The translations under genes were made by a program, and so were the position numbers. Below, in pieces: positions 34,511 through 46,196 of a DNA stretch of 64,000 bases. Source of the stretch: Aeromicrobium tamlense (GTDB lineage Bacteria; Actinomycetota; Actinomycetes; Propionibacteriales; Nocardioidaceae); the NCBI RefSeq assembly GCF_013408555.1, contig NZ_JACBZN010000001.1:1860001-1924000 (forward strand), in the 5' to 3' direction. The notes under the pieces are model-generated. The model made no database searches. It had not been told where the DNA came from and saw only the letters and a list, made by a program, of their open reading frames with translations. Numbering within the stretch: the stretch's first letter is position 1; each line of letters begins with the position of its first letter.

Positions 34511-35575
34511 TCAGCGGAAGGCGGCCCAGCCGCGTTCGATCAGGGCGGTGTGCAGGTCCTCGGCGGCGCCGGCCTGCACCACGACCTCGACGACGCCGAC
34601 GAGGCGGCCGAGCTCGTGGTCGATGCGCATGTCCTCGATGTTGATGCCCGCGTCGCCGATGTCGGCGAAGAGTCGCGAGAGCTCGCCCGGGGTGTCGTCG
34701 ATCGAGACGAAGACGCCGGCGAGCGCGATCGGGTGGGCGCCGTGCTTGCCCGGCACGCGGGCGACCCCGGCCCGCCCGCGGTCGAGGTGCTCCCCCACCG
34801 AGCCGTCGGCGGTGCGAACGGCGGCGCGCAGGTCGTCGAGGCGGACGGCGAGGTCGTCGAGGATCGCGCCGACCTGGCCCGCGTTGCTGCCGATGATGTC
34901 GACCCAGAGGCCCCGGTCGCTGCCGGCGATGCGGATGACGTCGCGCAGTCCCTGACCGGCGAGCAGGAGGTCATCGCCCTCGGCCTCGGTGAGCAGGCCC
35001 GCGGTCAGGGCGGAGACGAGGTGGGGCACGTGCGAGACGAGGGCGACCGCGCGGTCGTGGGAGGCCGCGTCCATCCGCCGCACGACCGAGCCGAGCGCCG
35101 TGGCGACCCGTTCGACGACCGCGACGGCCTCGGGGTCGGTGCCCTCGGTGGGGACGACGGCCCAGGCACGACCCTCGAACAGCAGGCCGGAGCCGGCCAT
35201 CGGGCCCGAGCGCTCCTTGCCAGCCATGGGGTGGCCGCCGACGAATCGCGGGTCGGTGACGCCCGCGCAGACGTGGGTCTTGACGCTGGCGACGTCGGTG
35301 ACCACGGCCGACGGGAACTCCTCGAGCGCCGCCAGAGCGGTCTCGACGACCGCGGCGGGAGGCACGGCGACCACGACGAGGGCCGGATCCTGCACCGGAT
35401 CGGGAGTACCGGCGCCCAGCGAGGCGGCCAGCTCGACGTTCGCGGGTCGCGCGTCGCGCAGGTGCACCCGGACGCCGAGATCGCTCAGACCGAGCGCGAC
35501 CGAGGTGCCGATCAGGCCGCAGCCGATGACCAGAACCGGTCCGGGCACGACGGGTTCGGGCAGATCGGCACTCAT
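34511..35575 (-). CDS. tyrA: Prephenate dehydrogenase with C-terminal ACT domain
   Basis: This 354-residue enzyme makes 4-hydroxyphenylpyruvate for tyrosine synthesis. The NAD(P) fold has VLVIGCGLIGTSVALGLSDL at residues 14-33. Catalytic-domain blocks are FVGGHPMAGKERSGP, SHVPHLVSALTAGLL and GQGLRDVIRIAGSDRGLW. An ACT domain (about 280-345, GVFVSIDDTPGELSRLFADI) probably mediates tyrosine feedback. ATG overlaps the rluB stop (ATGA). The rluB-tyrA-cmk order is also found in Streptomyces. Confidence 0.95.
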   Translation of the reverse strand: MSADLPEPVVPGPVLVIGCGLIGTSVALGLSDLGVRVHLRDARPANVELAASLGAGTPDPVQDPALVVVAVPPAAVVETALAALEEFPSAVVTDVASVKTHVCAGVTDPRFVGGHPMAGKERSGPMAGSGLLFEGRAWAVVPTEGTDPEAVAVVERVATALGSVVRRMDAASHDRAVALVSHVPHLVSALTAGLLTEAEGDDLLLAGQGLRDVIRIAGSDRGLWVDIIGSNAGQVGAILDDLAVRLDDLRAAVRTADGSVGEHLDRGRAGVARVPGKHGAHPIALAGVFVSIDDTPGELSRLFADIGDAGINIEDMRIDHELGRLVGVVEVVVQAGAAEDLHTALIERGWAAFR

Positions 35576-36300
35576 GCCTCCACGCTATCGAAGAGCGCTC
35601 CGAGCTCGTCGCGCGACAGGTCGCGCATCGCGCCCACGCGCAGGTCGCCCAGCCGCAGCGGCCCGAACGCCGTGCGCGTGAGCTCCACGACGGGGTGGCC
35701 GACGGCGTCGAGCAGGCGCCGGACGATGCGGTTCTTGCCGCTGTGCAGGTCGAGCTCGACGAGGCTGCGGCCGCGGCTGCGGTCGCGCACCACGAAGCGG
35801 TCGACGGCCGTGACGCCGTCCTCCAGCTCCACACCCGCGAGCAGCCGTCGACCGATCGAGGCCGCGACGTTGCCGTCGACGAGGGCGACGTAGGTCTTGG
35901 TGACCTCGAACGACGGATGCGCCAGCTGGTGCGCCAGGTCGCCGTCGTTGGTCAGGATCAGCAGGCCCGAGGTGTCGGTGTCGAGCCGGCCCACGTGGAA
36001 CAGCCGGTCGGTGCGATCGGCCAGCAGACCGGACAGGTCGGGTCGGCCCTGCTCGTCGGCCATCGAGCTGACGATGCCCCGCGGCTTGTTGAGGATCACG
36101 TAGGCGTGCTCGGACGGCGGCGGGATGCGCACACCGTCGACGCGCACGACATCGGTGGTGGGGTCGACGCGGGCGCCGAGCTGCGTGACGACCTCGCCGT
36201 TGACCTCGACGCGGCCCGTGGCCATCAGCTCCTCGCTGCGCCGACGGCTGGCGACGCCGGCCTGGGCCAGCACCTTCTGCAGACGGATCGGCTCAGCCAC
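35572..36300 (-). CDS. rluB: 23S rRNA pseudouridine synthase, RluB/RsuA family
   Basis: A 242-residue enzyme with an N-terminal S4 RNA-binding domain (RLQKVLAQAGVASRRRSEEL, about 5-50) and a catalytic domain with FHVGRLDTDTSGLLILTNDG, where Asp107 is the nucleophile, and the NRIVRRLLDAVGHPVVEL block. It likely modifies U2605-equivalent of 23S rRNA. GTG start at 36300 overlaps the end of scpB by 8 bp. Confidence 0.93.
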   Translation of the reverse strand: MAEPIRLQKVLAQAGVASRRRSEELMATGRVEVNGEVVTQLGARVDPTTDVVRVDGVRIPPPSEHAYVILNKPRGIVSSMADEQGRPDLSGLLADRTDRLFHVGRLDTDTSGLLILTNDGDLAHQLAHPSFEVTKTYVALVDGNVAASIGRRLLAGVELEDGVTAVDRFVVRDRSRGRSLVELDLHSGKNRIVRRLLDAVGHPVVELTRTAFGPLRLGDLRVGAMRDLSRDELGALFDSVEA

Positions 36301-37006
36301 CGACGCCTCCTGGGGTCTCGGAGGTCTCCACGGAGGGAGCGTCCTCGGCGGGCACGGCCTCGCGCTCGGCGGTCTGCTGCGCCACGCGCTCCAGCTCGCC
36401 GTCGAGGTCCTCCAGGTCGGGCAGCATCGGCGCGAGCTCGGGCAGCTCGTCCAGCCCGCTCAGCCCCATCCGCTCGAGGAAGTAGCTCGTCGTCCCGTAG
36501 AGGATCGCGCCGGACTCGGCGTCGTTGCCCAGCTCGACGATCAGACCGCGCGTCACCAGCGTGCGGACCACGCCGTCGACGTTGACGCCACGGATCGCCG
36601 AGATCCGCGAGCGGCTGATCGGCTGGCGGTACGCGACGACCGCGAGGGTCTCCAGCGCCGCCTGGCTCAGCTTGGCCTGCTGGCCCTCCAGCACGAACGC
36701 CGAGACGACGTCGGCGAACTCCTCACGGCTGTAGAAGCGCCAGCCGCCGGCCAGCTCGCGCAGCTCGAAGCCGCGCCCCTGCTCGGCGTACTCGGCGGCG
36801 AGCCCGCGCAGCGCCTGCTCGACATCGGCGGGCGGGTGGCCGACGGCCTGCGCGAGCACGAGGTGGTCGAGCGGCTCGTCGGCGATCATCAGCACGGCCT
36901 CGAGGGCGGGGCGCAGCTCGACCGGCGGGCGCCCGTCGGTCACGCTCTCCTCCGTCACACCCTGCTCGGGCACCTCGGCGGGCACGTGGTCGTCAGTCTC
37001 GGTCAT
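36293..37006 (-). CDS. scpB: Segregation and condensation protein ScpB
   Basis: The tandem winged-helix protein that joins ScpA and Smc in condensin, about 237 residues. Core: ALEAVLMIADEPLDHLVLAQ, WRFYSREEFADVVSAFVLEG, LSQAALETLAVVAYRQPISR, ISAIRGVNVDGVVRTLVTRG, YGTTSYFLERMGL; flanked by acidic disordered ends. ATG at 37006 has GGAAG five bases before; the GTG at 37012 is too close to that site. Overlaps scpA by 14 bp. No smc gene is in the window. Confidence 0.95.
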   Translation of the reverse strand: MTETDDHVPAEVPEQGVTEESVTDGRPPVELRPALEAVLMIADEPLDHLVLAQAVGHPPADVEQALRGLAAEYAEQGRGFELRELAGGWRFYSREEFADVVSAFVLEGQQAKLSQAALETLAVVAYRQPISRSRISAIRGVNVDGVVRTLVTRGLIVELGNDAESGAILYGTTSYFLERMGLSGLDELPELAPMLPDLEDLDGELERVAQQTAEREAVPAEDAPSVETSETPGGVGG

Positions 37007-37889
37007 CGTCACTTCCGGTCGTCGGGGCCGGCGGGACCTCGGGGTCCCCGGCGTCGCCCTCCTCGGGCAGGGTCGGCTCGTCGAACTCGTCGCCCACGTC
37101 GATGTCGCCGTCGTCGGTGCCGGTCCAGCGCACGGTCAGCTCGCCCAGCGGCACGGCCTGCTCGAACGACAGCATCCCCTCACGGAACAGCTCCAGCAGC
37201 GAGAGGAAGCGCGCGACCTTCGTCTGGCCGTCCGGCGCGTCCGCGACGATCGCGCGGAACGTCAGCGAGCGCTCGCGCCGGAGCCGGTCGACGACGAGGT
37301 GGGCCTGCTCGCGCACGCTGACCGCCGGGGCGTGCAGGTGCGCCAGTGACACGAGCGGCGGCGCCTTCGGCGCGAGGGCGGCGGCGGCCAGCTCGGCGAG
37401 GTCCTGCGGGGTCGCGCGGATCTCCACCTCGGGTAGCAGCGTCGCGAAGCGTGGCTCGAGCGTGACGGCGCGTGGGTGACGCAGCAGCTGGTTCTCGAAG
37501 CGCTCCTGGAGGATCGCCGCCACGGCCTTGAACGCGCGGTACTGCATGAGACGGGCGAACAACAGGTCGCGGGCCTCCAGCAGGGCGAGGTCCTCCTCGT
37601 CCTCGACCTCGGCCTGCGGCAGCAGCCGCGCGGTCTTCAGGTCGAGCAGGGTGGCCGCGATCAGCAGGAAGTGCGTGGTCTGCTCGAGGTCGTCCTCGAG
37701 CTCGCGCGTGTACGCGATGAAGTCCGACGTGACCACCGAGAGCGCGACCTCGGTGATGTCGAGCTGGTGCTTGGAGATCAGCTGCAGCAGCAGGTCGAAC
37801 GGCCCCTCGAAGTTGCCGAGCGAGACCGAGAAGCCGGTCTCGGACGCCTGCGCGGGTGCCGGATCCGTCACGGACACCGCGGCGCTCAT
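36993..37889 (-). CDS. scpA: Segregation and condensation protein ScpA
   Basis: A 298-residue kleisin of condensin: NFEGPFDLLLQLISKHQLDI near the N-terminus, DFIAYTRELEDDLEQTTHFL, AATLLDLKTARLLPQ, and a C-terminal winged-helix region (VARFLSLLELFREGMLSFEQ to LGELTVRW), then an acidic tail. Links the Smc heads with ScpB for chromosome compaction and segregation. ATG overlaps the stop of the RHH protein gene by 4 bp. Confidence 0.96.
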   Translation of the reverse strand: MSAAVSVTDPAPAQASETGFSVSLGNFEGPFDLLLQLISKHQLDITEVALSVVTSDFIAYTRELEDDLEQTTHFLLIAATLLDLKTARLLPQAEVEDEEDLALLEARDLLFARLMQYRAFKAVAAILQERFENQLLRHPRAVTLEPRFATLLPEVEIRATPQDLAELAAAALAPKAPPLVSLAHLHAPAVSVREQAHLVVDRLRRERSLTFRAIVADAPDGQTKVARFLSLLELFREGMLSFEQAVPLGELTVRWTGTDDGDIDVGDEFDEPTLPEEGDAGDPEVPPAPTTGSDDDRD

Positions 37890-38200
37890 TCCTCGCCGAG
37901 CCGTCGGGCGAGCTCGCTGTCGGCCCCACGGGTCTCGAGGTCGGCGAGCGCACCGGCGATCGCGGCGCGCACGAGGCGACCGCGGTCGACCTTGCGACCC
38001 AGCACCGAGCGCAGCTCGAGGCGCGCCTGCTCGATGGCGAGCAGCTCGTCGCTGGTGAGGTAGACGGTCATCTTCTCGTCGTGCTTGACCCGGCCGCTGC
38101 CGGACGGCGGCACGGCAGGCGTCTCCTCGGATCGGGGCCCACTGGGTGCGGTCGGCCGGAAGAGCTCGTCCGCACCGGGCAGGTTCACGCGTCGGGACAC
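37886..38200 (-). CDS. Ribbon-helix-helix domain protein between parA and scpA
   Basis: A 104-residue protein. The Pro/Ser-rich N-terminal ~38 residues look disordered. The rest (KHDEKMTVYLTSDELLAIEQ, then ARLELRSVLGRKVDRGRLVR and AAIAGALADLE) matches the ribbon-helix-helix DNA-binding fold. It lies between parA and scpA, overlapping parA by 16 bp, so a role in chromosome or division-site DNA binding is plausible, perhaps as a ParA partner replacing ParB; this is inference. GTG at 38200 chosen; a GTG at 38188 forms a GTGA overlap with parA and is an alternative. Confidence 0.75.
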   Translation of the reverse strand: MSRRVNLPGADELFRPTAPSGPRSEETPAVPPSGSGRVKHDEKMTVYLTSDELLAIEQARLELRSVLGRKVDRGRLVRAAIAGALADLETRGADSELARRLGEE

Positions 38201-39057
38201 CGCTGCAGCACTTCCCTCGCCAGCTGGCGGTAGGCCTCGGCACCCGGCGACGTGGACGCGTACTCGGTGATCGGCTCGCCGGCGACCGTGGAGTCGGAGA
38301 ACTTCACGGTGCGGCGGATGACGGTGTGGAACACGGCGTCGCCCCAGCCGTCGACCAGCGTCTGCAGGACCTCGCGACCGTGCAGGGTGCGGCTGTCGAA
38401 CATCGTGCCCAGCAGACCGATGACGCGCAGGTCGAAGTTGGTGCGGTCACGCACCTTCTCGATGGTCTCGTTGAGCAGCGCCACGCCGCGCAGCGCGAAG
38501 TACTCGCACTCCAGCGGCACGATGACGCCGTCGGAGGCCGTGAGGGCGTTGACGGTGAGCAGGCCCAGCGAGGGCTGGCAGTCGATGAGGATGACGTCGT
38601 AGTCATGGCGCACGTCGCGCAGGGTGCGCGCGAGCACCTGCTCGCGGCCCACCTCGGTGACGAGACGCATCTCGGCCGCCGACAGGTCGATGTTGGCCGG
38701 GACGAGGTCGAGGTTGTCGACCGACGTACCGAGGATGATCTCCTTCATCGAGAGCTCGCGGTCCATCAGCACGTGGTAGATGCTCTGCTCGATCTCGTGG
38801 GCGTTGTAGCCCAGTCCGACGGTCATCGAGCCCTGCGGATCGAAGTCGACCAGCAGCACGCGACGGCCGGTCTCGGCCAGCGCGGCGCCGAGGTTGATCG
38901 TGGTCGTGGTCTTGCCGACGCCGCCCTTCTGGTTGCACATCGAGATGACGACGGCGGGGCCCTGCGTGGTGCGCGGTCCGGGCTCGGGGAGGTCGGGCAT
39001 CGGGCGACCGGTGGGTCCGAGATCCGTGCTGGGCATGTCGGCCACTGTACCGCTCAC
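38185..39057 (-). CDS. parA: ParA/Soj family ATPase
   Basis: A 290-residue deviant-Walker ATPase: KGGVGKT (44-50) with preceding [44 protein letters not shown] and [20 protein letters not shown]. It forms ATP-dependent dimers that bind DNA. This is the orphan parA that accompanies scpAB in Actinobacteria (M. tuberculosis Rv1708 type), not the origin-linked parAB. GTG at 39057 overlaps the xerD stop as GTGA; an ATG at 39036 is possible. Confidence 0.93.
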   Translation of the reverse strand: MSGTVADMPSTDLGPTGRPMPDLPEPGPRTTQGPAVVISMCNQKGGVGKTTTTINLGAALAETGRRVLLVDFDPQGSMTVGLGYNAHEIEQSIYHVLMDRELSMKEIILGTSVDNLDLVPANIDLSAAEMRLVTEVGREQVLARTLRDVRHDYDVILIDCQPSLGLLTVNALTASDGVIVPLECEYFALRGVALLNETIEKVRDRTNFDLRVIGLLGTMFDSRTLHGREVLQTLVDGWGDAVFHTVIRRTVKFSDSTVAGEPITEYASTSPGAEAYRQLAREVLQRCPDA

Positions 39058-39982
39058 CGCAGCGCCCGGGGATGGGACGCCGCGTACGTCTCGCGCAACT
39101 TGTCGATCGTCACGAGGGTGTAGATCTGGGTGGTCGTCACCGACGCGTGGCCCAGCAGTTCCTGCACCACGCGAACGTCCGCACCGCCGTCGAGCAGGTG
39201 CGTGGCGAACGAGTGACGCAGGGTGTGCGGCGACACGTCGGCGTCGATCCCGGCGCGTCGCGCGGTCTTCGTCAGCACCGTCCACGCGCTCTGCCGCGAC
39301 AGCCTGCCGCCGCGCGCGTTGAGGAACACGGCGGGCCCGCTGCCGGCGGTCGCCGTGAGGTGCGGACGCGCCTTCGTGAGGTACGTCTCGAGGGCGTCGC
39401 GCGCGAAGGACCCGAGCGGCACGATGCGCTGCTTGGAGCCCTTGCCGGTGAGCAGCACGGACGACTGCTCGAGGTCCACGTCGTCCACGTCGAGACCGAC
39501 GGCCTCGGAGATGCGCGCGCCGGTGCCGTAGAGGATCTCCAGCAGCGCACGGTCGCGCATCGACAGGGCGGTGCCGGGCTCCCCCGCCGCCGTCAGCAGC
39601 GCCTCGACGTCCTCCAGCGGCAGCGCCTTCGGCAGCCGGGACGCGGGCCTGGGCGGCCGCACGGCGGCCGTCACGTCGTTGGCGACGATCTGCTCGCGCA
39701 GGCAGAAGCGGTGGAAGCCGCGGACCGCGACGACCGTGCGCGCGACGCTCGACGTGCCGAGCGCGGGATGGTCCTCGTCGCCCTCGCGCAGCGCGGCGGC
39801 GAACGCCGTGACGTGGTCCTCGGCGATGTCCGCGGGCTCCGTGACACTGGCGCCCGTCAGGAACTCGGTGTAGCGACGCAGGTCGCGGCGATACGAGGCC
39901 AGCGTGTTCTCGGCGAGGCCGCGCTCCACCGCGAGGTGGGACAGGTACTCGGCCACGACCCGCTCGACCGCACCGCCGTCGG

Positions 39983-39986
<4 letters not shown>
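39054..39986 (-). CDS. xerD: Tyrosine recombinase XerD
   Basis: A 310-residue recombinase: N-terminal SAM-like domain ([20 protein letters not shown], with SYRRDLRRY), catalytic Arg158 ([13 protein letters not shown]), Lys182 (GKGSKQR), His254 and Arg257 ([14 protein letters not shown]), His280 and Tyr289 (TTTQIYT). It works with XerC at dif. Position between the NUDIX gene and parA is that of M. tuberculosis xerD. GTG start overlaps the NUDIX stop as GTGA. Confidence 0.94.
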
Positions 39987-42354
<2,368 letters not shown>

Positions 42355-42423
42355 CTACCATCGCCGACCGAGGCCCGGGACCATCCGCGCCGAACGCCAC
42401 GGTCCCGAGCCCCTGATCCTGCC

Positions 42424-43290
42424 TCAGTTCGGAACGGGCCCGTCGGCCGCCCGTGACGTGCCCCACGCACCCGACTGGCCGGCGGCCTCGCGCACGAGTC
42501 CGAGCACCGAGGCGACGCGGCCGGTGCCCGTGTCGGTGACGTCGATCGTCGAGACGTTGGCAGCGGCGTCGCTGCCGCGGACGGCGTTCACGACGCCGTT
42601 CTCGCCCGAGGAGACCGGCCCGACGACCGCCACGCCCTGGCTGCCGGCGTCGAGGCCGGCGACCATGCTGGACACGACCGTGCCCTCTCCCCCGGACGAC
42701 GATCCGGCGGGTCCGGACACCACGAGCGCCAGCTGGGCCGAGACCTCGGGGTCCTGCTCGACGGCGAGCAGGTCGCCCTCGGTGAACGCCGAGCGGATCG
42801 TGCGGGCGGTCTCGTCCAGGGAGCCGTCGCCCTTCGTCAGGTAGCCGCGTGCGATCGCCGCGCCGACCTTGCCGTAGTCGGTCGCCTCGGAGGCCGCGTC
42901 CGGGTCGGACTGGGCCGCGACGCCCTCGGCGAACTGGCGGTTGGCCGGCGACAGCAGCTTGCTGGTGAGCTCGACCTGGCCCGTCACCCGGGCGCCCGCG
43001 GTGGTGAGGTTCTCGATGAGCGAGTCGATCTCGTTGTCGCGCGCGCCGGGCGTGGTGAGCAGCAGCACCGTGCGGTTCTTGAGCTTGTCGCGCAGCTGGC
43101 CCGGAGCCGTCATCGACGCGTAGCCCGCGTCGAAGCCGGCCAGCGCAGGGCTGATCTCGGCGGTGTCGGACGAGGTCGTCGTCGTGGCGGCGTCGCTCTC
43201 GTCGAGCAGCCCCGCCCCGACCGCGATGCCGGCGGCGAGCGCGAGCAGCACGGCCGCGAGGGAGATGACGTGGTAGCGCAGGTTGATCAC
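42424..43290 (-). CDS. MctB/SteB-like copper-transporter-domain membrane protein
   Basis: A 288-residue protein with one N-terminal membrane helix (INLRYHVISLAAVLLALAAG followed by IAVGAGLL, about 1-30), then a soluble extracellular domain with VLLLTTPGARDNEIDSLIEN and a C-terminal tail. It belongs to the family named for mycobacterial MctB (Rv1698). In Corynebacterium a homologue, SteB, works with SteA in cell-wall assembly at division, and here the gene is coupled to steA by a GTGA overlap; a division role is therefore as likely as copper handling. No Cys or clear metal motif is seen. Confidence 0.88.
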   Translation of the reverse strand: MINLRYHVISLAAVLLALAAGIAVGAGLLDESDAATTTTSSDTAEISPALAGFDAGYASMTAPGQLRDKLKNRTVLLLTTPGARDNEIDSLIENLTTAGARVTGQVELTSKLLSPANRQFAEGVAAQSDPDAASEATDYGKVGAAIARGYLTKGDGSLDETARTIRSAFTEGDLLAVEQDPEVSAQLALVVSGPAGSSSGGEGTVVSSMVAGLDAGSQGVAVVGPVSSGENGVVNAVRGSDAAANVSTIDVTDTGTGRVASVLGLVREAAGQSGAWGTSRAADGPVPN

Positions 43291-44453
43291 GAGACGAGTC
43301 CTTCGGTCCAGGAGGAGACACGGTCGGTCACGGGCGAGAGCCACTCATGACCGAGAGGGGTGGTGGCCACGGCCGCCACGACGGCGATGACGCCGGCCAG
43401 CAGGAGCAGCAGCGGGACGAACCAGCTCAGCCGCTGGCGCGCGAACCACGCCACGGACTGGGCGTCGACGACGCGCGAGCCGGCGCGGAGCCGGGCGATG
43501 AACGTGCCGGCCGCGTCGGCGGTGTCGCCGTCGACGATGTCGACGAGGCGCGAGGGCCCGCCGACCTGCACGATGACTGCGGCCTCGTTCTGGTCGGCGA
43601 GCAGCAGGGCGAGGTTCTCGGGCGTCCCCGCCGCGGTGAAGACCACCGGCTGACGGCCGTGGGCCTCGAACTGCTCGGGACGGTCGAGTCGGCCCGAGGC
43701 CGACACGATGACGACCTCGCCCGAGCGCTCGATCATGCGGCCGGAGAGCTCGTCACCGCGCCCGACCAGCAGGTGCGGCCGCAGGCCCGCATCGATGAGC
43801 AGCCCGGCGCCGTCGCCGACGCCGATCAGCACGGGGTCGTGGTCGCGGACGAACGAGCGGATCGACTTGAGGTCCTTCGCCGCGTCGGGACCGTCGGTGA
43901 CGACGACCACGGGGCGACCCTTGATCGGGGTGGAGACCTCGGGGATGCCGGCACCCTCGAGGAGCATCGCGCGGTCGCGGCGCAGCGTGTCGGCCGCGTT
44001 GGTGACGATCGAGTCGAGCTGGCTGGACAGCCCCGAGGACGCCTCGTCCAGCTGGTCGCGGACCCGCGACTCGGTCATCTCGACGCCGGTGGCCACGGTG
44101 GTCTCACCGAGGTGGACGGCGCCTTCGTCCACACGCACGACGTCGCCGCTGCGGAGCGTCTGCCAGACGACCTCCCCCACGCGGTCGACGAGCGGGATGC
44201 CCGCGGCGGCCAGCACCTGCGGGCCGAGGTTCGGGTAGCGACCCGACGAGGACGAGGACACGTTGAGGACGGCGGCGACGCCGCGCTCGACCAGCGACTG
44301 GGCCGTGTCGGCGCCGAGGTCGGCCACGTCGATGACGACGACGTCTCCCGAGCGCACCGAGGACAGGTCGGCGGCATTGCGGCACAGCCGCGCCGGGCCG
44401 ACCACGCCGGGACCGTCGGGAAGGGCGCGCTTGCTGCGCTTCAAGATGGGCAT
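43287..44453 (-). CDS. steA: SteA-like putative cytokinetic ring protein
   Basis: A 388-residue protein. The soluble N-terminal part includes PILKRSKRALPDGPGVVGPA, VVVIDVADLGADTAQSL and the thiamin-pyrophosphokinase-like region VVVVTDGPDAAKDLKSIRSF, FVRDHDPVLIGVGDGAGLLI and GLRPHLLVGRGDELS. One C-terminal membrane helix (about 343-365) follows. It matches the actinobacterial SteA family (M. tuberculosis Rv1697 position). ATG at 44453 has GGAGGG five bases upstream; an ATG at 44465 would add four residues. A perfect dyad lies just ahead of this start. Confidence 0.9.
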   Translation of the reverse strand: MPILKRSKRALPDGPGVVGPARLCRNAADLSSVRSGDVVVIDVADLGADTAQSLVERGVAAVLNVSSSSSGRYPNLGPQVLAAAGIPLVDRVGEVVWQTLRSGDVVRVDEGAVHLGETTVATGVEMTESRVRDQLDEASSGLSSQLDSIVTNAADTLRRDRAMLLEGAGIPEVSTPIKGRPVVVVTDGPDAAKDLKSIRSFVRDHDPVLIGVGDGAGLLIDAGLRPHLLVGRGDELSGRMIERSGEVVIVSASGRLDRPEQFEAHGRQPVVFTAAGTPENLALLLADQNEAAVIVQVGGPSRLVDIVDGDTADAAGTFIARLRAGSRVVDAQSVAWFARQRLSWFVPLLLLLAGVIAVVAAVATTPLGHEWLSPVTDRVSSWTEGLVS

Positions 44454-44462
44454 GATGCCCTC

Positions 44463-44482
44463 CATGGAACCCGCGTTCCATG
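44463..44482 (-). promoter_or_regulatory. Perfect dyad in front of steA
   Basis: Arms catggaac (44463-44470) and gttccatg (44475-44482) are perfect 8-bp inverted repeats with a 4-bp centre. The dyad lies about 10-30 bp before the steA start within the 66-78 bp recN-proximal spacer. It could be an operator or an mRNA hairpin next to the ribosome site. Confidence 0.4.
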
Positions 44483-44531
44483 AGAGTTCACACCCGACAC
44501 GCCGATCCGGGCCTCGAAAGTGACGTGACCC

Positions 44532-46196
44532 TCAGGCAGTGCGGGCGAGCTCGAGCAGCTCCCGGGCGTGCTCCTGCGCCGCGGCCGAGTCGTCCAGCCC
44601 GGCAAGCATCCGCGCCAGCTCGTCGACCCGGGAGTCGTGCTCCAGGCGCAGCACGCTGCTGCTGGTGACCGTGCCGTCGTCGGACTTGCTCACCACGAAG
44701 TGGGAGTCGGCGAAGGCGGCCACCTGCGGCAGGTGGGTCACCGCGATGACCTGGGCGTGCTGCGCGAGGCGGGCGAGGCGGCGGCCGACCTCGACGGCCG
44801 TGCGGCCGCCGATGCCGGCGTCCACCTCGTCGAACACGAGCGTGGGCACCGGGTCGCGACCCGCGAGCACGACCTCGATCGCGAGCATGAGGCGCGACAG
44901 CTCGCCGCCGCTCGCGGCGCGGGCGAGGGGGCGCGGCTCGGCGCCGCTGTTGGCCGCGAACCAGATCTCGACGTCGTCCGCACCGTGCGGTCCGGGTTCG
45001 CCTGGCAGGACGCGGACCTCGAGTCGCGCCGATGGCAGGGCGAGGTCGGCGAGCTCGCGGCCGACCTCCTCCGCCAGCTGCTCGGCAGCGCGGGTGCGGG
45101 CCTGCGTGAGCCGGCCGGCGAGCTCCACCACCCGATCGCGCGCGGCGTCGGCCTCGGTCTCGAGTCGTTCGATCGCGGTGTCGTCGAGGTCGAGCTCGAG
45201 CACCTCGGCGCGGGCCCGGTCCGCCCAGGCGATGACGTCGTCGAGGCCCGGACCGTACCGACGCTGCAACGCGGTGAGCGCCGCGCGTCGCTCCTGCACG
45301 GTGGCCAGGCCGGCGGGGTCGAGGTCCACGTCGGCGGCGTAGGCAGCCAGCTCGGACGCGATGTCGGTGAGGTCGATCGCGGCGCGGCGCAGCCGCTCGG
45401 CAAGCGCCTCGAGCCGAGGGTCGTTCCCGGCGACGGGGTCGACGACGGACTTCGCGGCGGCGAGCGCGGCAGCGGCGGAGTGCTCGTCCTCGGACAGGGC
45501 GACGGACGCACCGGCAGCGGCCGCCGCGAGCGCCTCGGCGTGCGCGAGCCGGTTCTCGCGCTGCACGAGCTCCTCGTCCTCGCCGGGCTGCGGGTCGACC
45601 GCGTCGATCTCGTCGAGGCCGTGGCGCAGCAGGTCGAGGCGCTGCAGGCGCTCCCCCGCGTGCGTTCGCAGGTCGTGCAGGCGCGCCTTCAGCTCGCGGA
45701 GGCGCTCGTAGTCGGGCTGGTACAGCGCGAGCAAGTCGGACACCTCGGACCCGGCGTACCGGTCGAGGGCGCCGCGCTGCTCCTGTGGCCGCACGAGTCG
45801 CTGCTGGTCGGACTGACCGTGCACCGCGACGAGCGAGTCCGCGAGCCGCGACAGGAGTCCGGCCGGCACGGTCGACCCGCCCGCGAGGGCGCGGCTGCGG
45901 CCCTGGCTCGTAAGCACGCGGGCCAGCACGAGGTCGTCGTCGACCTGGCCCCCGGCCTCCTCGACGAGCGCGGCGACCTCGGGCGTCGCGACGACGGAGG
46001 CCTCGATGCGGGCGCGGTCGGCTCCACGACGGACGAGAGCGGAGTCGGCACGCTCGCCACGCAGCAGCCCGAGCGCCGTCACGACCATCGTCTTGCCGGC
46101 GCCGGTCTCACCCGTGATCACGGTGAAGCCGGGGCCCAGGTCGAGCTCGGCCTCCTCGATGACGCCCAGGGACGCCAGCCGCAGCGACTGCCACAT
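44532..46196 (-). CDS. recN: DNA repair protein RecN
   Basis: A 554-residue SMC-like protein. P-loop VITGETGAGKTMVV (Gly29-Thr36), central coiled coils (about 150-360 with the antiparallel Arg/Glu-rich helices), the ABC signature ARAASGGELSRLMLAIEVVL and Walker B TLVFDEVDAGIGGRTA, then VTHLPQVAAFADSHFVV. It acts early in double-strand break repair. ATG shares one base with the nadK stop (TGATG). Confidence 0.96.
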   Translation of the reverse strand: MWQSLRLASLGVIEEAELDLGPGFTVITGETGAGKTMVVTALGLLRGERADSALVRRGADRARIEASVVATPEVAALVEEAGGQVDDDLVLARVLTSQGRSRALAGGSTVPAGLLSRLADSLVAVHGQSDQQRLVRPQEQRGALDRYAGSEVSDLLALYQPDYERLRELKARLHDLRTHAGERLQRLDLLRHGLDEIDAVDPQPGEDEELVQRENRLAHAEALAAAAAGASVALSEDEHSAAAALAAAKSVVDPVAGNDPRLEALAERLRRAAIDLTDIASELAAYAADVDLDPAGLATVQERRAALTALQRRYGPGLDDVIAWADRARAEVLELDLDDTAIERLETEADAARDRVVELAGRLTQARTRAAEQLAEEVGRELADLALPSARLEVRVLPGEPGPHGADDVEIWFAANSGAEPRPLARAASGGELSRLMLAIEVVLAGRDPVPTLVFDEVDAGIGGRTAVEVGRRLARLAQHAQVIAVTHLPQVAAFADSHFVVSKSDDGTVTSSSVLRLEHDSRVDELARMLAGLDDSAAAQEHARELLELARTA

